Part shown: in pieces, positions 1 through 6,244 of the stretch
Position numbering within the stretch: the stretch's first letter is position 1
How the letters are laid out: each line of letters starts with the position of its first letter
NCBI GenBank assembly: GCA_035462025.1
Contig: DATHUR010000077.1
Coordinates: 1-6,374 of the forward strand
Source: Egicoccus sp035462025
GTDB taxonomy: Bacteria; Actinomycetota; Nitriliruptoria; Nitriliruptorales; Nitriliruptoraceae
Reading direction: 5' to 3'
Length of the DNA stretch: 6,374 bases
Notes under the pieces: generated by a model
The model's database searches: none
What the model was told of the DNA's origin: nothing
Seen by the model: only the letters and a program-made list of their open reading frames with translations
Translations under genes and position numbers: made by a program

Positions 1-1435
1 CGGCGAGGAGGGGCCGGGCACGCTCGTCGCCGGCCTGATCGACCTGGTCGGTGGCTTCGACGTCTACGGCTCCCCCGCCTTCCTCGCGCTGCTCCTGCTG
101 CTGTTCCTGAGCCTGACGGCCTGCCTGATCCCGCGCATCCGCGCCTGGGTCCGGCTCGTCCGCCACAGCCGGCCCCCACTGACCCGCAACGCCGACCGCC
201 AGGCCGTGGTCTCCCGGCTGACCACGACCCACGACGTCGCCGAGGTCCACGCGGCCGCCGCCGACCTGCTGCGGGCCAAACGGTGGCGCGTGCGTGCCGA
301 GGACGACCCGGCCACGACGAACAGCCCTCCGGCCCAGGTGGCCGCCGAGAAGGGGTTGTGGTCGCGCGAGGGCGGCAGCCTGCTGTTCCACGTCAGCTTC
401 TACGTACTGCTCGCCGCGATCGTCTTCGGCCAACTGCTCAGCTTCGAGGGCCAGCGCGCCGTCGTCGAGGGTGAACGCTTCGCGGACACCCCGGTGTCGT
501 ACTGGACCTACCGCCCCGGCCGCTGGTGGAACGAGACCAGCCACTCGGGCTGGATCCTCGACCTCGAGCAGTTCCACGTCGACTGGGTCCGCGACCCCCT
601 CGCCCCGGGAGCCGGACAGCCGACGCTGTTCCGCTCGGACGTCGAGGTGACCCGCGCCGACGGCACCACCGAGACGACCGTGGTCGAGGGCAACCAGCCG
701 CTCGTCATCGACGGCATGAAGATCCACCAGCTCGACTGGGGCTACGCGCCGCTCGTGCAGGTCGAGGTCGACGGCGAGCTCGTCTTCGAGGACTACCTCA
801 CCGCCACGCTGACCGACGGCGGACACTTCCGTGCGGCGGTGAAGGCGCCGGCCGCCGAACCCGATGTCGGCATGGACGTCTTCTTCTACGCCTACGCCCC
901 CGACAACGAGGACGGCGAACCGGTGCCGACCGGCGCCCCCTTCGCCGACGCACCCTTGCTGCTGTTCCAGCTGTTCCGCGGCGACCTGCAGCTCGGGCGG
1001 ACCGCACAGACCATCAACGAGCTCGACACCTCGCTGCTCGACACCGCCGGTGGTGCCTGGATCCGCGAGGGCCGCGAGGTCGACATGGGCGACGGGGTCG
1101 TGGTCCGGTTCGTCGAACTGCGCCGCTGGGTCGGCTTCCAGGTCAGTGCCCGCCCGCAGATCCCGTACCTGCTGCTCGCCAGCGGCCTGCTGCTCGCCGG
1201 CCTGTGGCCCGCGCTGTACGCCTACCGTCGCCGCCTCTGGGTCGTGGCGGAGCGACGTCCTGGGGACCCGCATACCCTCGTCACGGTCGCCGGGCGGGCG
1301 TTCCAGCGGCCCCAGACCTTCGACGACGAACACGCCGCATTCGTCGAGCGTCTCGCACGCCGTCTCGACGCGACCCACCTCGCCGCCGCCCCACCACCCG
1401 CCACCGCGGACCAGGCACCTGGAGCCACGCCATGA
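1..1435 (+). CDS. resB: Cytochrome c biogenesis protein ResB (CcsB/Ccs1 family), 5'-truncated
   Basis: The frame is open from base 2 to the TGA at 1433-1435, about 477 residues, and has no start inside the window. A GTG at 206 is in frame but internal, because the conserved family sequence continues upstream of it. ResB is the membrane partner of CcsB/CcsA in System II cytochrome c maturation; it helps move haem across the membrane and present it to apocytochrome c outside. Visible parts: a membrane segment (nt 71-133) ending in SLTACLIPR, typical of the family; a cytoplasmic stretch; a second membrane segment (nt 380-439) opening with FHVSF, whose His (nt 389-391) matches the membrane haem-ligand position of the family; a large extracytoplasmic domain of roughly 240 residues; and a last membrane helix (nt about 1160-1230) followed by an Arg-rich tail. 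The tail ends in an Ala/Pro-rich stretch. The missing N-terminus should hold the first membrane helix. The gene overlaps ccsB by ATGA, so the two are translationally coupled. Family assignment is firm; the haem-ligand role is by analogy. Confidence 0.93.
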   Translation, partial: GEEGPGTLVAGLIDLVGGFDVYGSPAFLALLLLLFLSLTACLIPRIRAWVRLVRHSRPPLTRNADRQAVVSRLTTTHDVAEVHAAAADLLRAKRWRVRAEDDPATTNSPPAQVAAEKGLWSREGGSLLFHVSFYVLLAAIVFGQLLSFEGQRAVVEGERFADTPVSYWTYRPGRWWNETSHSGWILDLEQFHVDWVRDPLAPGAGQPTLFRSDVEVTRADGTTETTVVEGNQPLVIDGMKIHQLDWGYAPLVQVEVDGELVFEDYLTATLTDGGHFRAAVKAPAAEPDVGMDVFFYAYAPDNEDGEPVPTGAPFADAPLLLFQLFRGDLQLGRTAQTINELDTSLLDTAGGAWIREGREVDMGDGVVVRFVELRRWVGFQVSARPQIPYLLLASGLLLAGLWPALYAYRRRLWVVAERRPGDPHTLVTVAGRAFQRPQTFDDEHAAFVERLARRLDATHLAAAPPPATADQAPGATP

Positions 1436-2652
1436 GCACCGATCAGCTCGCCGACCTGTCACGGGTGCTCTACAGCCCCGTCACGCTGCTGCTCTACATC
1501 AGCGCGGCGATCGTGAGCCTGTACTCGCTCACCACGCGGGTCGGGCTGGCGACGACCCGGTCGGGTCGTACGGCGGGCGCCAACCTGCAGCGTGTCGGAC
1601 TGGTCCTGGCGTGGACCGCGATCGCGGCGCACGTGGCGCACGAGGTCGTCCGCGGCCTGGCCCAGAACCGACTGCCCCTGGGCAACATGTTCGAGTTCAC
1701 CTCGCTGATGGCGCTCGTGCTGGCCGCCGGCGGCATGGTCTACCTCACCCTCGTGCGCAAGCGCCCCGAGCTCACCGGGTTCGTGATGCTGGGCGCCGCC
1801 GTCGTGGTCGCCTCGGCGATGCTGACCTATGCCGCGCCGGGCCCGCTCATGCCGATCCTCGACACCTGGTGGCGGTCGTTCCACGTCTCGGTGATCGTGG
1901 CCTCGGCCGGCGTGTTCACCATCGGCTTCCTCTTCAACGGCCTGCACCTGCTGCGCGACACCGCCGAGCGCGGCCTCGCCGAGGCGATCGGCAGCACCCC
2001 GATTCCCGCCGGCGGTGCCGACGACACCCTCGGGGAGATGTCCGAGGGCCCCCTGGCGACCATGACCGCCGAAGAGGCCGTCGCCGGACGTGTCGCGCCC
2101 GACGAGGACCACGACGGCACCGGCCTGCCCGTTGCAGCCGAACGTGGCGCGATGCGGGCGGCGATCTCGCCCCTGCGCCTGTCGATCGGCACCTTCCTGG
2201 GTACCTCGACCGTGTCGTGGGTGTTCGTGGCGACCCCGTCGGCGACGCTGCGCGACGGGCTGACCCGGGCGCTGACGATCAACCTGACGCTCGTCGCGCT
2301 GGCGCTGATCGCCCGCTGGTTCGTGCCCTTCCTGCCCCAGGCGTCGGTCCTCGACGGGCTCGCGTACCGCACCATCGCGCTGGCGTTCTTCGGTTGGACC
2401 TTCGGCACGATCGCCGGCGCCATGTGGGCCGAGCAGAGCTGGGGCCGCTTCTGGGGCTGGGACCCCAAGGAGACGGCCGCGTTCCTGACCTGGATCGCCT
2501 ACGCCGCGTACCTGCACGCCCGTGCGACGCGGGGCACCCGTGGCCGCGGTGCCGGCTGGATCGGCATCGGCGCGTTCGCCGTGCTGATGTTCACCTACTA
2601 CGCGGTGAACATGGTGTTCGTGGGGCTGCACTCCTACGCCGGACTGTCGTAG
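1432..2652 (+). CDS. ccsB: Cytochrome c biogenesis protein CcsB (CcsA/ResC family)
   Basis: This 406-residue polytopic membrane protein is the haem-handling half of the System II synthase and works with ResB. The start ATG overlaps the resB stop (ATGA) and has a GGAG 7 nt upstream (1421-1424). The diagnostic tryptophan-rich haem motif WGRFWGWD lies at residues 337-344, followed by PKET. Candidate haem-ligand histidines fall at the family's expected places: H151 in an FHVSV segment before the motif, H362 in the membrane segment after it (YLHAR), and H400 in the C-terminal GLHSY. An early motif near residues 82-89 (PLGNMFEF) matches the family's P..NM(Y/F)EF pattern. The protein is longer than many CcsA proteins because residues about 176-312 hold an acidic hydrophilic loop (176-240) and two possible extra membrane segments (about 250-268 and 280-300). 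The frame stays open upstream into resB, but that part is a shadow of resB. The family is certain; the ligand roles come from known CcsBA biochemistry. Confidence 0.95.
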   Translation: MSTDQLADLSRVLYSPVTLLLYISAAIVSLYSLTTRVGLATTRSGRTAGANLQRVGLVLAWTAIAAHVAHEVVRGLAQNRLPLGNMFEFTSLMALVLAAGGMVYLTLVRKRPELTGFVMLGAAVVVASAMLTYAAPGPLMPILDTWWRSFHVSVIVASAGVFTIGFLFNGLHLLRDTAERGLAEAIGSTPIPAGGADDTLGEMSEGPLATMTAEEAVAGRVAPDEDHDGTGLPVAAERGAMRAAISPLRLSIGTFLGTSTVSWVFVATPSATLRDGLTRALTINLTLVALALIARWFVPFLPQASVLDGLAYRTIALAFFGWTFGTIAGAMWAEQSWGRFWGWDPKETAAFLTWIAYAAYLHARATRGTRGRGAGWIGIGAFAVLMFTYYAVNMVFVGLHSYAGLS

Positions 2653-2653
2653 G

Positions 2654-2679
2654 CAACCGTTCCGGTCGCGGCACCGAAC
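2654..2679 (+). promoter_or_regulatory. Candidate ECF (SigK-like) promoter upstream of the sigma gene
   Basis: GCAACC (2653-2658), 16 nt, then CGAAC (2675-2679) resembles the mycobacterial SigK promoter pattern as I recall it (CCATCC, 16-17 nt, CGAAT): 4 of 6 and 4 of 5 positions match. It lies just after the ccsB stop, and a transcript starting near 2686 would leave a leader of about 45 nt before the sigma gene. ECF genes often autoregulate, which makes the position sensible. Two short partial matches in GC-rich DNA are weak evidence. Confidence 0.22.
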
Positions 2680-2687
2680 CACGTGGT
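2678..2687. repeat. Perfect 10-bp palindrome in the ccsB-sigma gap
   Basis: ACCACGTGGT is its own reverse complement. It sits directly at the downstream edge of the possible -10 element, where a regulator could bind. A longer imperfect inverted repeat, GCACC (2671-2675) with GGTGC (2685-2689), overlaps it. No T-run follows, so it is not a convincing terminator for ccsB. Its CACGTG core also occurs inside coding regions of the window, so chance is a fair explanation. Confidence 0.3.
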
Positions 2688-2721
2688 GCAGGTCCGCCAC
2701 CCGGCGTGACCGTTCGACGAC

Positions 2722-2727
2722 GAGGTG
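2722..2727 (+). promoter_or_regulatory. Ribosome binding site that favours the GTG at 2731
   Basis: GAGGTG matches the anti-Shine-Dalgarno sequence. Its GAGG core ends 5 nt before the GTG at 2731. The GTG at 2725 overlaps the site itself, and the GTG at 2785 has no visible site, so 2731 is the best-supported start. Confidence 0.5.
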
Positions 2728-2730
2728 GCC

Positions 2731-3345
2731 GTGGGCGACGAGCCGGCGCAGGGTGATCAGGACGACCGTCGTCGCCTGCGCCCCGTGACCGGTCCGGCCG
2801 CGCACACCGACGAGGACCTGCTCCTCGAGGTCGCACGCGGCGACCAGGCGGCCTACGAGCAACTGTTCGACCGGGTCTCCGGCCAGGTCTACGGCGTCGT
2901 CCGCCGAGTCGTCCGGGACCCGTCGCAATCCGAGGAGGTGACGCAGGAGGTGCTCGTCGAGGTGTGGCGCACCGCCGCCAGGTTCGACCCCGCACGGGGC
3001 GGCGCCGGCACGTGGATCCTCACGATGGCGCACCGCCGCGCGATCGACCGGGTGCGCTCCGAACAGGCCAGCCGCGACCGCAACCATCGCGTGGGCAGCG
3101 GCCAGCACCGCCGCGAATTCGACGAGGTCGCCGAACAGGTCGAGGTGGCCTTCGAACACGAGCAGGTCCGCCGGGCGCTGGGCAGCCTGACCGACCTCCA
3201 GCGCGAAGCCGTCGAACTCGCCTACTACAAGGGTCACACCTACCGCGAGGTCGCCGAATTGCTCGACGCGCCGCTCGGCACCGTCAAGACGCGCATGCGC
3301 GACGGCCTGATCCGCCTCCGTGACGCCCTGGGGGTCGCGACATGA
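2731..3345 (+). CDS. sigK: ECF RNA polymerase sigma factor, SigK-like
   Basis: This is a group IV (ECF) sigma factor of about 204 residues that directs RNA polymerase to a small regulon. Region 2 spans about residues 28-109, with the core-binding segment SEEVTQEVLVEVWR (67-80) and the promoter-melting part ending in MAHRRAIDRVR. A polar linker rich in Arg, His and Glu follows (110-145). Region 4 spans about 146-200, with a helix-turn-helix around 171-190 (TYREVAELL...GTVKTRMRDGL) that would read the -35 element. The start is chosen at GTG 2731 from its ribosome binding site. GTG 2725 (two residues longer) and GTG 2785 (18 residues shorter, still covering all conserved domains) are alternatives. 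The gene overlaps the next one by ATGA, and that gene encodes an RskA-type anti-sigma factor, which places the pair in the SigK/RskA group. The protein contains no cysteine at all, unlike M. tuberculosis SigK, whose disulfide is reported to be regulatory. The ECF class is certain; the symbol sigK is by similarity and context. Confidence 0.88.
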   Translation: MGDEPAQGDQDDRRRLRPVTGPAAHTDEDLLLEVARGDQAAYEQLFDRVSGQVYGVVRRVVRDPSQSEEVTQEVLVEVWRTAARFDPARGGAGTWILTMAHRRAIDRVRSEQASRDRNHRVGSGQHRREFDEVAEQVEVAFEHEQVRRALGSLTDLQREAVELAYYKGHTYREVAELLDAPLGTVKTRMRDGLIRLRDALGVAT

Positions 3346-4070
3346 CCGCCGACATCCACACGCTGACCGGCGCCTACGCCGCCGACGCCCTCGACGACGA
3401 CGAGCGTCGCTTCTTCGAGCGCCACCTCGACGACTGCGAGGCGTGCGCCCGGGAGGTCGCCGAACTGCAGGCGACCACCGCCCGCCTCGGCGCCGCCGTC
3501 GCCGCGCCGCCGCCGCCCGACCTGCGCGCGCGGGTACTGGCCGAGATCGAACGCACCCGCCAGGACGGTCCACGTTCCCGCTCGGACACCGCGCCCGGGC
3601 GCCGCCGCGCGCGGCGGGCCGGCCGGCTGGCACCGGCCGCGGCCTTCGTGCTGCTCGCGCTGGGCGCCGGGGCCGTCATCAACGACTACGACGGTCGGAT
3701 GGACAGCCTCGAGGAGCGGCAGGCCCGGGTCGACGAGGTCATGGCCGCCCCCGACGCGACGATGGTCGAGAGCCACGGCGAGGACGGCACCATGGCGCGC
3801 GCCGTCGTCTCGCCGAGCATGGGGGAGGCGGTCCTGGTCGTCGACCGCATGGCCCCCGCCCCCAGCGATCACACCTACGAACTGTGGCTGATGGGCGACG
3901 ACGGCGCGACACCGGCCGGCATGTTCGACGTCGACGACAGCGGACGCACGACCCAACTCGTCAGCGGCGACTTCGACGGCGCTTACGCGATCGGGGTGAC
4001 CGTCGAACCCATGGGTGGGTCCCCGGCGCCGACCAGCGAACCGGTCATGATGCTCGAACTGGGGACCTGA
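3342..4070 (+). CDS. rskA: Membrane anti-sigma factor, RskA family, with zinc-type motif
   Basis: This 242-residue single-pass membrane protein is predicted to hold the co-transcribed sigma factor inactive at the membrane until an external signal triggers its proteolysis. The N-terminal cytoplasmic anti-sigma domain starts with HTLTGAYAADAL (6-17) and carries H28-x3-C32-x2-C35, the zinc-binding anti-sigma (ZAS) pattern, with H6 as a possible further ligand. A Pro/Arg-rich linker (56-95) leads to one membrane helix (about 96-113). The extracytoplasmic domain that follows is of RskA C-terminal type, with conserved pieces such as YELWLMGDDG. It is acidic and has no cysteine. The ATG overlaps the sigma stop (ATGA) and has a poor GGGGG site 6 nt upstream, so its translation is probably coupled to that of the sigma factor, which would keep the two balanced. 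Its target is inferred from gene order. The gene ends 9 bp from the convergent menE stop. Confidence 0.9.
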   Translation: MTADIHTLTGAYAADALDDDERRFFERHLDDCEACAREVAELQATTARLGAAVAAPPPPDLRARVLAEIERTRQDGPRSRSDTAPGRRRARRAGRLAPAAAFVLLALGAGAVINDYDGRMDSLEERQARVDEVMAAPDATMVESHGEDGTMARAVVSPSMGEAVLVVDRMAPAPSDHTYELWLMGDDGATPAGMFDVDDSGRTTQLVSGDFDGAYAIGVTVEPMGGSPAPTSEPVMMLELGT

Positions 4071-4079
4071 CGCCGCCCC

Positions 4080-5243
4080 TCACTCGACCAGCAGCCGGAC
4101 GGCCGCCCGCGGCAGCTTGCCCATCGCGTCCCGCGGCAGGGCCGCGACGACGACCAGGTCGCGGGGCGCATAGGCCGGCGGCCACTCGAGGCGGACGTGG
4201 CCGCGCAACTCCTCCAGCGACGGGGGGTGGTCGGGGTCGCGCGGCACGATCACCGCGACCACGGCCTCGCCCCACTCTGCGTCGTGCCGTCCGGCCACGG
4301 CCGCATCGCGGACCTGCGGATGCGACCGCAGCGTCGCGGCGACGGCAGCCGCGGGCACGTTCATGCCGCCCGAGACGATCACGTCGTCGACCCGGCCGAA
4401 GACCTCGAGGCGACCGTCGGCGTCGAGCCGCCCGTGATCGTCGGTCACGAACCAGCCGTCCTCGCCGGCCACGGGGACCGTGCCCTGACGCGTGCGGTAG
4501 CCGGCGGCGAGCGTCGTCCCGCGGACCCGGATCCTGCCGTCGTCGGCGACCTCCACCTCGACCCCGTCGAGCGGCGCCCCGTCGTAGACGCAGCCGCCCG
4601 CAGTCTCGGTCATGCCGTAGGACACCACCACGTTCGCCCCGGCGTCGCGGGCGGCCCCGAGCAGATCGGGGTCGGGACGCGCCCCGCCCAGCAGGATCGT
4701 GCGGAAGCGGGTGAGGTCGACGCCGGCATCGAGCAGGCGCCGCAGCTGGGTCGGCACCAGCGACACGTGTGCGGTGTCGCCACCGCCGAGGTCGTCCGGT
4801 TGGCCGACGACGGGCTCGGTCCCCAGCGCCCGGGAGCGGAGCACGACCTGGATGCCGGCGACGTGGTGGACCGGCAGCGCCAGCAGCCACCGTTCGCCTT
4901 CGTGGCAGTCCAGTCGCTCGAGGCTGGCCGAGACCGACGCCCGCAGCGCGTCGTGGGTCAGCACCACGCCCTTCGGCTGTCCGGTCGACCCGGACGTCGG
5001 CACGACGAGCGCCACCCCGTCGTCGACCTCCGGCGCGTCGGCCAGCGGCTCGTCGACGAGTTCGCCGGACCCGTCGAGATGGCGCAGCACGGCAGGACGC
5101 AGCGCCCGCAGGGTGCGCTGGACCGTGAGCTCGGGGGCGGACGCCGGGATCGGCAGGACCGCGTCCCCGTCGCCCCACACGCGGTCGAGTTGGACCACGA
5201 ACGACGCCGGCGGCAGGCGCAGGGCGACCAGTCGGGCGGGCAC
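4080..5243 (-). CDS. menE: o-Succinylbenzoate-CoA ligase MenE
   Basis: This is a 387-residue ANL-superfamily adenylating enzyme. It turns o-succinylbenzoate, ATP and CoA into o-succinylbenzoyl-CoA in menaquinone synthesis, in the cytoplasm. ANL motifs are in order: phosphate loop TSGSTGQPK (83-91), SLVPTQLRRLL (161-171) typical of MenE, SYGMTETAG (208-216), WFVTDDHG (264-271), hinge motif GRVDDVIVSGGMN (283-295), and the C-terminal catalytic lysine K376 in DAMGKLPR. The seventh-motif sequence is TDD rather than the usual TGD; the ribose-binding aspartate is still present. The protein is shorter at the N-terminus than the roughly 450-residue enterobacterial enzymes, as in other actinobacterial MenE proteins. 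The GTG start at 5243 is well supported by GGAGGT 5 nt upstream. The gene is divergent from menB, which encodes the next step. A general acyl-CoA ligase is the alternative, but the neighbours and the PTQLRRLL segment favour MenE. Confidence 0.92.
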   Translation of the reverse strand: MPARLVALRLPPASFVVQLDRVWGDGDAVLPIPASAPELTVQRTLRALRPAVLRHLDGSGELVDEPLADAPEVDDGVALVVPTSGSTGQPKGVVLTHDALRASVSASLERLDCHEGERWLLALPVHHVAGIQVVLRSRALGTEPVVGQPDDLGGGDTAHVSLVPTQLRRLLDAGVDLTRFRTILLGGARPDPDLLGAARDAGANVVVSYGMTETAGGCVYDGAPLDGVEVEVADDGRIRVRGTTLAAGYRTRQGTVPVAGEDGWFVTDDHGRLDADGRLEVFGRVDDVIVSGGMNVPAAAVAATLRSHPQVRDAAVAGRHDAEWGEAVVAVIVPRDPDHPPSLEELRGHVRLEWPPAYAPRDLVVVAALPRDAMGKLPRAAVRLLVE

Positions 5244-5248
5244 GTCGG

Positions 5249-5254
5249 ACCTCC
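5249..5254 (-). promoter_or_regulatory. Strong ribosome binding site of menE
   Basis: On the minus strand this reads GGAGGT, followed by 5 nt (CCGAC) and the GTG start. It fixes the menE start at 5243. Confidence 0.75.
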
Positions 5255-5282
5255 AGGACGCGTCGGGCGGGAGTCGCGTCGG

Positions 5283-5291
5283 TGTTAGCGT
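5283..5291 (+). promoter_or_regulatory. Candidate extended -10 promoter element for menB-menA
   Basis: TGTTAGCGT fits the extended -10 pattern TGnTAnnnT used by housekeeping sigma factors of high-GC actinobacteria. Transcription would start near 5298, about 30 nt before the menB GTG. No good -35 element is visible, which is common for extended -10 promoters. Confidence 0.38.
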
Positions 5292-5317
5292 AGGCCGGGC
5301 CGCCCAGGCGCTTTCAC
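5287..5317 (-). promoter_or_regulatory. Candidate promoter for menE, overlapping the menB -10
   Basis: On the minus strand, GTGAAA (5317-5312) is followed after 19 nt by TACGCT (5292-5287), which fits TAnnnT. Transcription would start near 5280, leaving a leader of about 37 nt that contains the GGAGGT site. The spacing is slightly long and the -35 matches TTGACA at only 4 of 6 positions. The -10 overlaps the plus-strand -10 by five bases. Confidence 0.3.
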
Positions 5318-5319
5318 GT

Positions 5320-5324
5320 GAGGA
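5320..5324 (+). promoter_or_regulatory. Ribosome binding site that favours the menB GTG at 5330
   Basis: GAGGA lies 5 nt before the GTG at 5330. The upstream in-frame GTG at 5318 has no comparable site and sits just before this one, so 5330 is the better start. Confidence 0.55.
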
Positions 5325-5329
5325 CGAGC

Positions 5330-6244
5330 GTGGTCTCGGAACTGTTCGACGCGAGCCGCTGGCGTGTGGTCGAGGGCTTCGACTTCACCGACATCACCTA
5401 CCACCGCGAGGTCGATCCCTCCGGTGAGGACCGCGGCACGGTGCGCATCGCCTTCCACCGGCCCGAGGTCAGAAACGCCTTCCGGCCGCACACCGTCGAC
5501 GAGCTGTACCGGGCGCTCGACCACGCCCGCATGACCCCCGACGTCGGCTGCGTACTGCTGACCGGCAACGGACCGTCGGCGAAGGACGGCGGCTGGGCGT
5601 TCTGTTCCGGCGGGGACCAGCGCATCCGGGGCCGCGACGGCTACCGCTATGCCGAGTCCGAATCCGCCGAGAGCATCGACCCGGCGCGCGCCGGCCGGCT
5701 GCACATCCTCGAGGTGCAGCGCCTGATCCGGACCATGCCGAAGGCCGTCGTCTGTGTCGTCCCGGGCTGGGCCGCAGGCGGGGGTCACTCGCTGCACGTC
5801 GTGTGCGACCTCACCATCGCCAGCCGCGAGCACGCCCGCTTCAAGCAGACCGACCTCGACGTCGCCTCCGTCGACGGCGGGTACGGATCGGCCTACCTCG
5901 CCCGCCAGGTCGGCCAGAAGTTCGCCCGCGAGATCTTCCTGCTCGGCGAGACCTACACCGCCGACGACGCCCAGCGCATGGGCATGGTCAACCGCGTGGT
6001 GGACCACGCCGACCTCGAGAACGCCGCGCTCGACATCGCCGCGACGATCAACGGCAAGTCGCCGACCGCGCTGCGCATGTTCAAGTTCGCCATGAACCTC
6101 GTCGACGACGGCCTGATGGGCCAGCAGGTGTTCGCCGGCGAGGCGACCCGGCTGATCTACATGACCGACGAGGCGCAGGAGGGCCGCGACGCCTTCCTCG
6201 AGAAGCGCGACCCCGACTGGTCCGCCTTCCCGTACCACTTCTGA
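5330..6244 (+). CDS. menB: 1,4-Dihydroxy-2-naphthoyl-CoA synthase MenB
   Basis: This 304-residue crotonase-fold enzyme performs the Dieckmann-type ring closure of o-succinylbenzoyl-CoA to 1,4-dihydroxy-2-naphthoyl-CoA, using the product of the divergent menE. The N-terminus SELFDASRWR followed by FTDITYHR is typical of actinobacterial MenB. Oxyanion-hole and substrate-loop segments are FCSGGDQRIRGR (91-102) and GWAAGGGH (146-153). Catalytic positions line up with M. tuberculosis MenB at a constant offset of 10: D175 (its D185), S180 (S190), D182 (D192) and Y277 (Y287). Having Asp at 175, where E. coli MenB has Gly, marks the type that does not need bicarbonate. The residue before S180 is Ala rather than Gly. 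The C-terminus EGRDAFLEKRDPDWSAFPY is also typical. The GTG at 5330 is chosen for its ribosome binding site; GTG 5318 would add four residues. The stop overlaps the menA start by one base. Confidence 0.96.
   Translation: MVSELFDASRWRVVEGFDFTDITYHREVDPSGEDRGTVRIAFHRPEVRNAFRPHTVDELYRALDHARMTPDVGCVLLTGNGPSAKDGGWAFCSGGDQRIRGRDGYRYAESESAESIDPARAGRLHILEVQRLIRTMPKAVVCVVPGWAAGGGHSLHVVCDLTIASREHARFKQTDLDVASVDGGYGSAYLARQVGQKFAREIFLLGETYTADDAQRMGMVNRVVDHADLENAALDIAATINGKSPTALRMFKFAMNLVDDGLMGQQVFAGEATRLIYMTDEAQEGRDAFLEKRDPDWSAFPYHF

Noticed and set aside
206..208. GTG at 206 as the true start of resB
   Set aside because: The same frame is open back to base 2 and encodes a typical ResB membrane segment (SLTACLIPR) before this GTG, so the gene begins outside the window.
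526..1431. Extension of ccsB upstream to an ATG at 526
   Set aside because: The added stretch is Arg/Pro-rich shadow of resB. The ATG at 1432 has a Shine-Dalgarno sequence, an ATGA overlap and the expected CcsB N-terminus.
864..2756. A long plus-strand open frame crossing resB and ccsB in another frame
   Set aside because: It is Arg/Pro/Ser-rich and featureless, and overlaps two well-supported membrane-protein genes along its length; a GC-driven shadow.
1459..3633. A very long open frame on the minus strand, opposite ccsB, the sigma gene and the start of the anti-sigma gene
   Set aside because: Its translation is low-complexity and rich in Arg, Gly, Ala and His with no recognisable domain. 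It runs antisense to three clearly real genes, and stop codons are rare in such GC-rich DNA.
4197..5288. Long plus-strand open frames opposite menE
   Set aside because: They are Arg/Gly/His-rich with no domain, and menE on the minus strand has all ANL motifs and a strong ribosome binding site.
5297..5305. GGGC-C-GCCC inverted repeat in the menE-menB gap as a hairpin
   Set aside because: A one-base loop cannot form a hairpin, the flanks do not extend the pairing, and such runs are expected by chance in this base composition.
5315..5320. CACGTG before menB as a shared operator with the CACGTG before the sigma gene
   Set aside because: CACGTG also occurs inside coding regions (for example near 1630, 3009 and 4765), so two intergenic copies are not evidence of a regulon.
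5285..6238. Long minus-strand open frame opposite menB
   Set aside because: menB has complete family motifs and catalytic residues; the antisense frame shows no recognisable motif.
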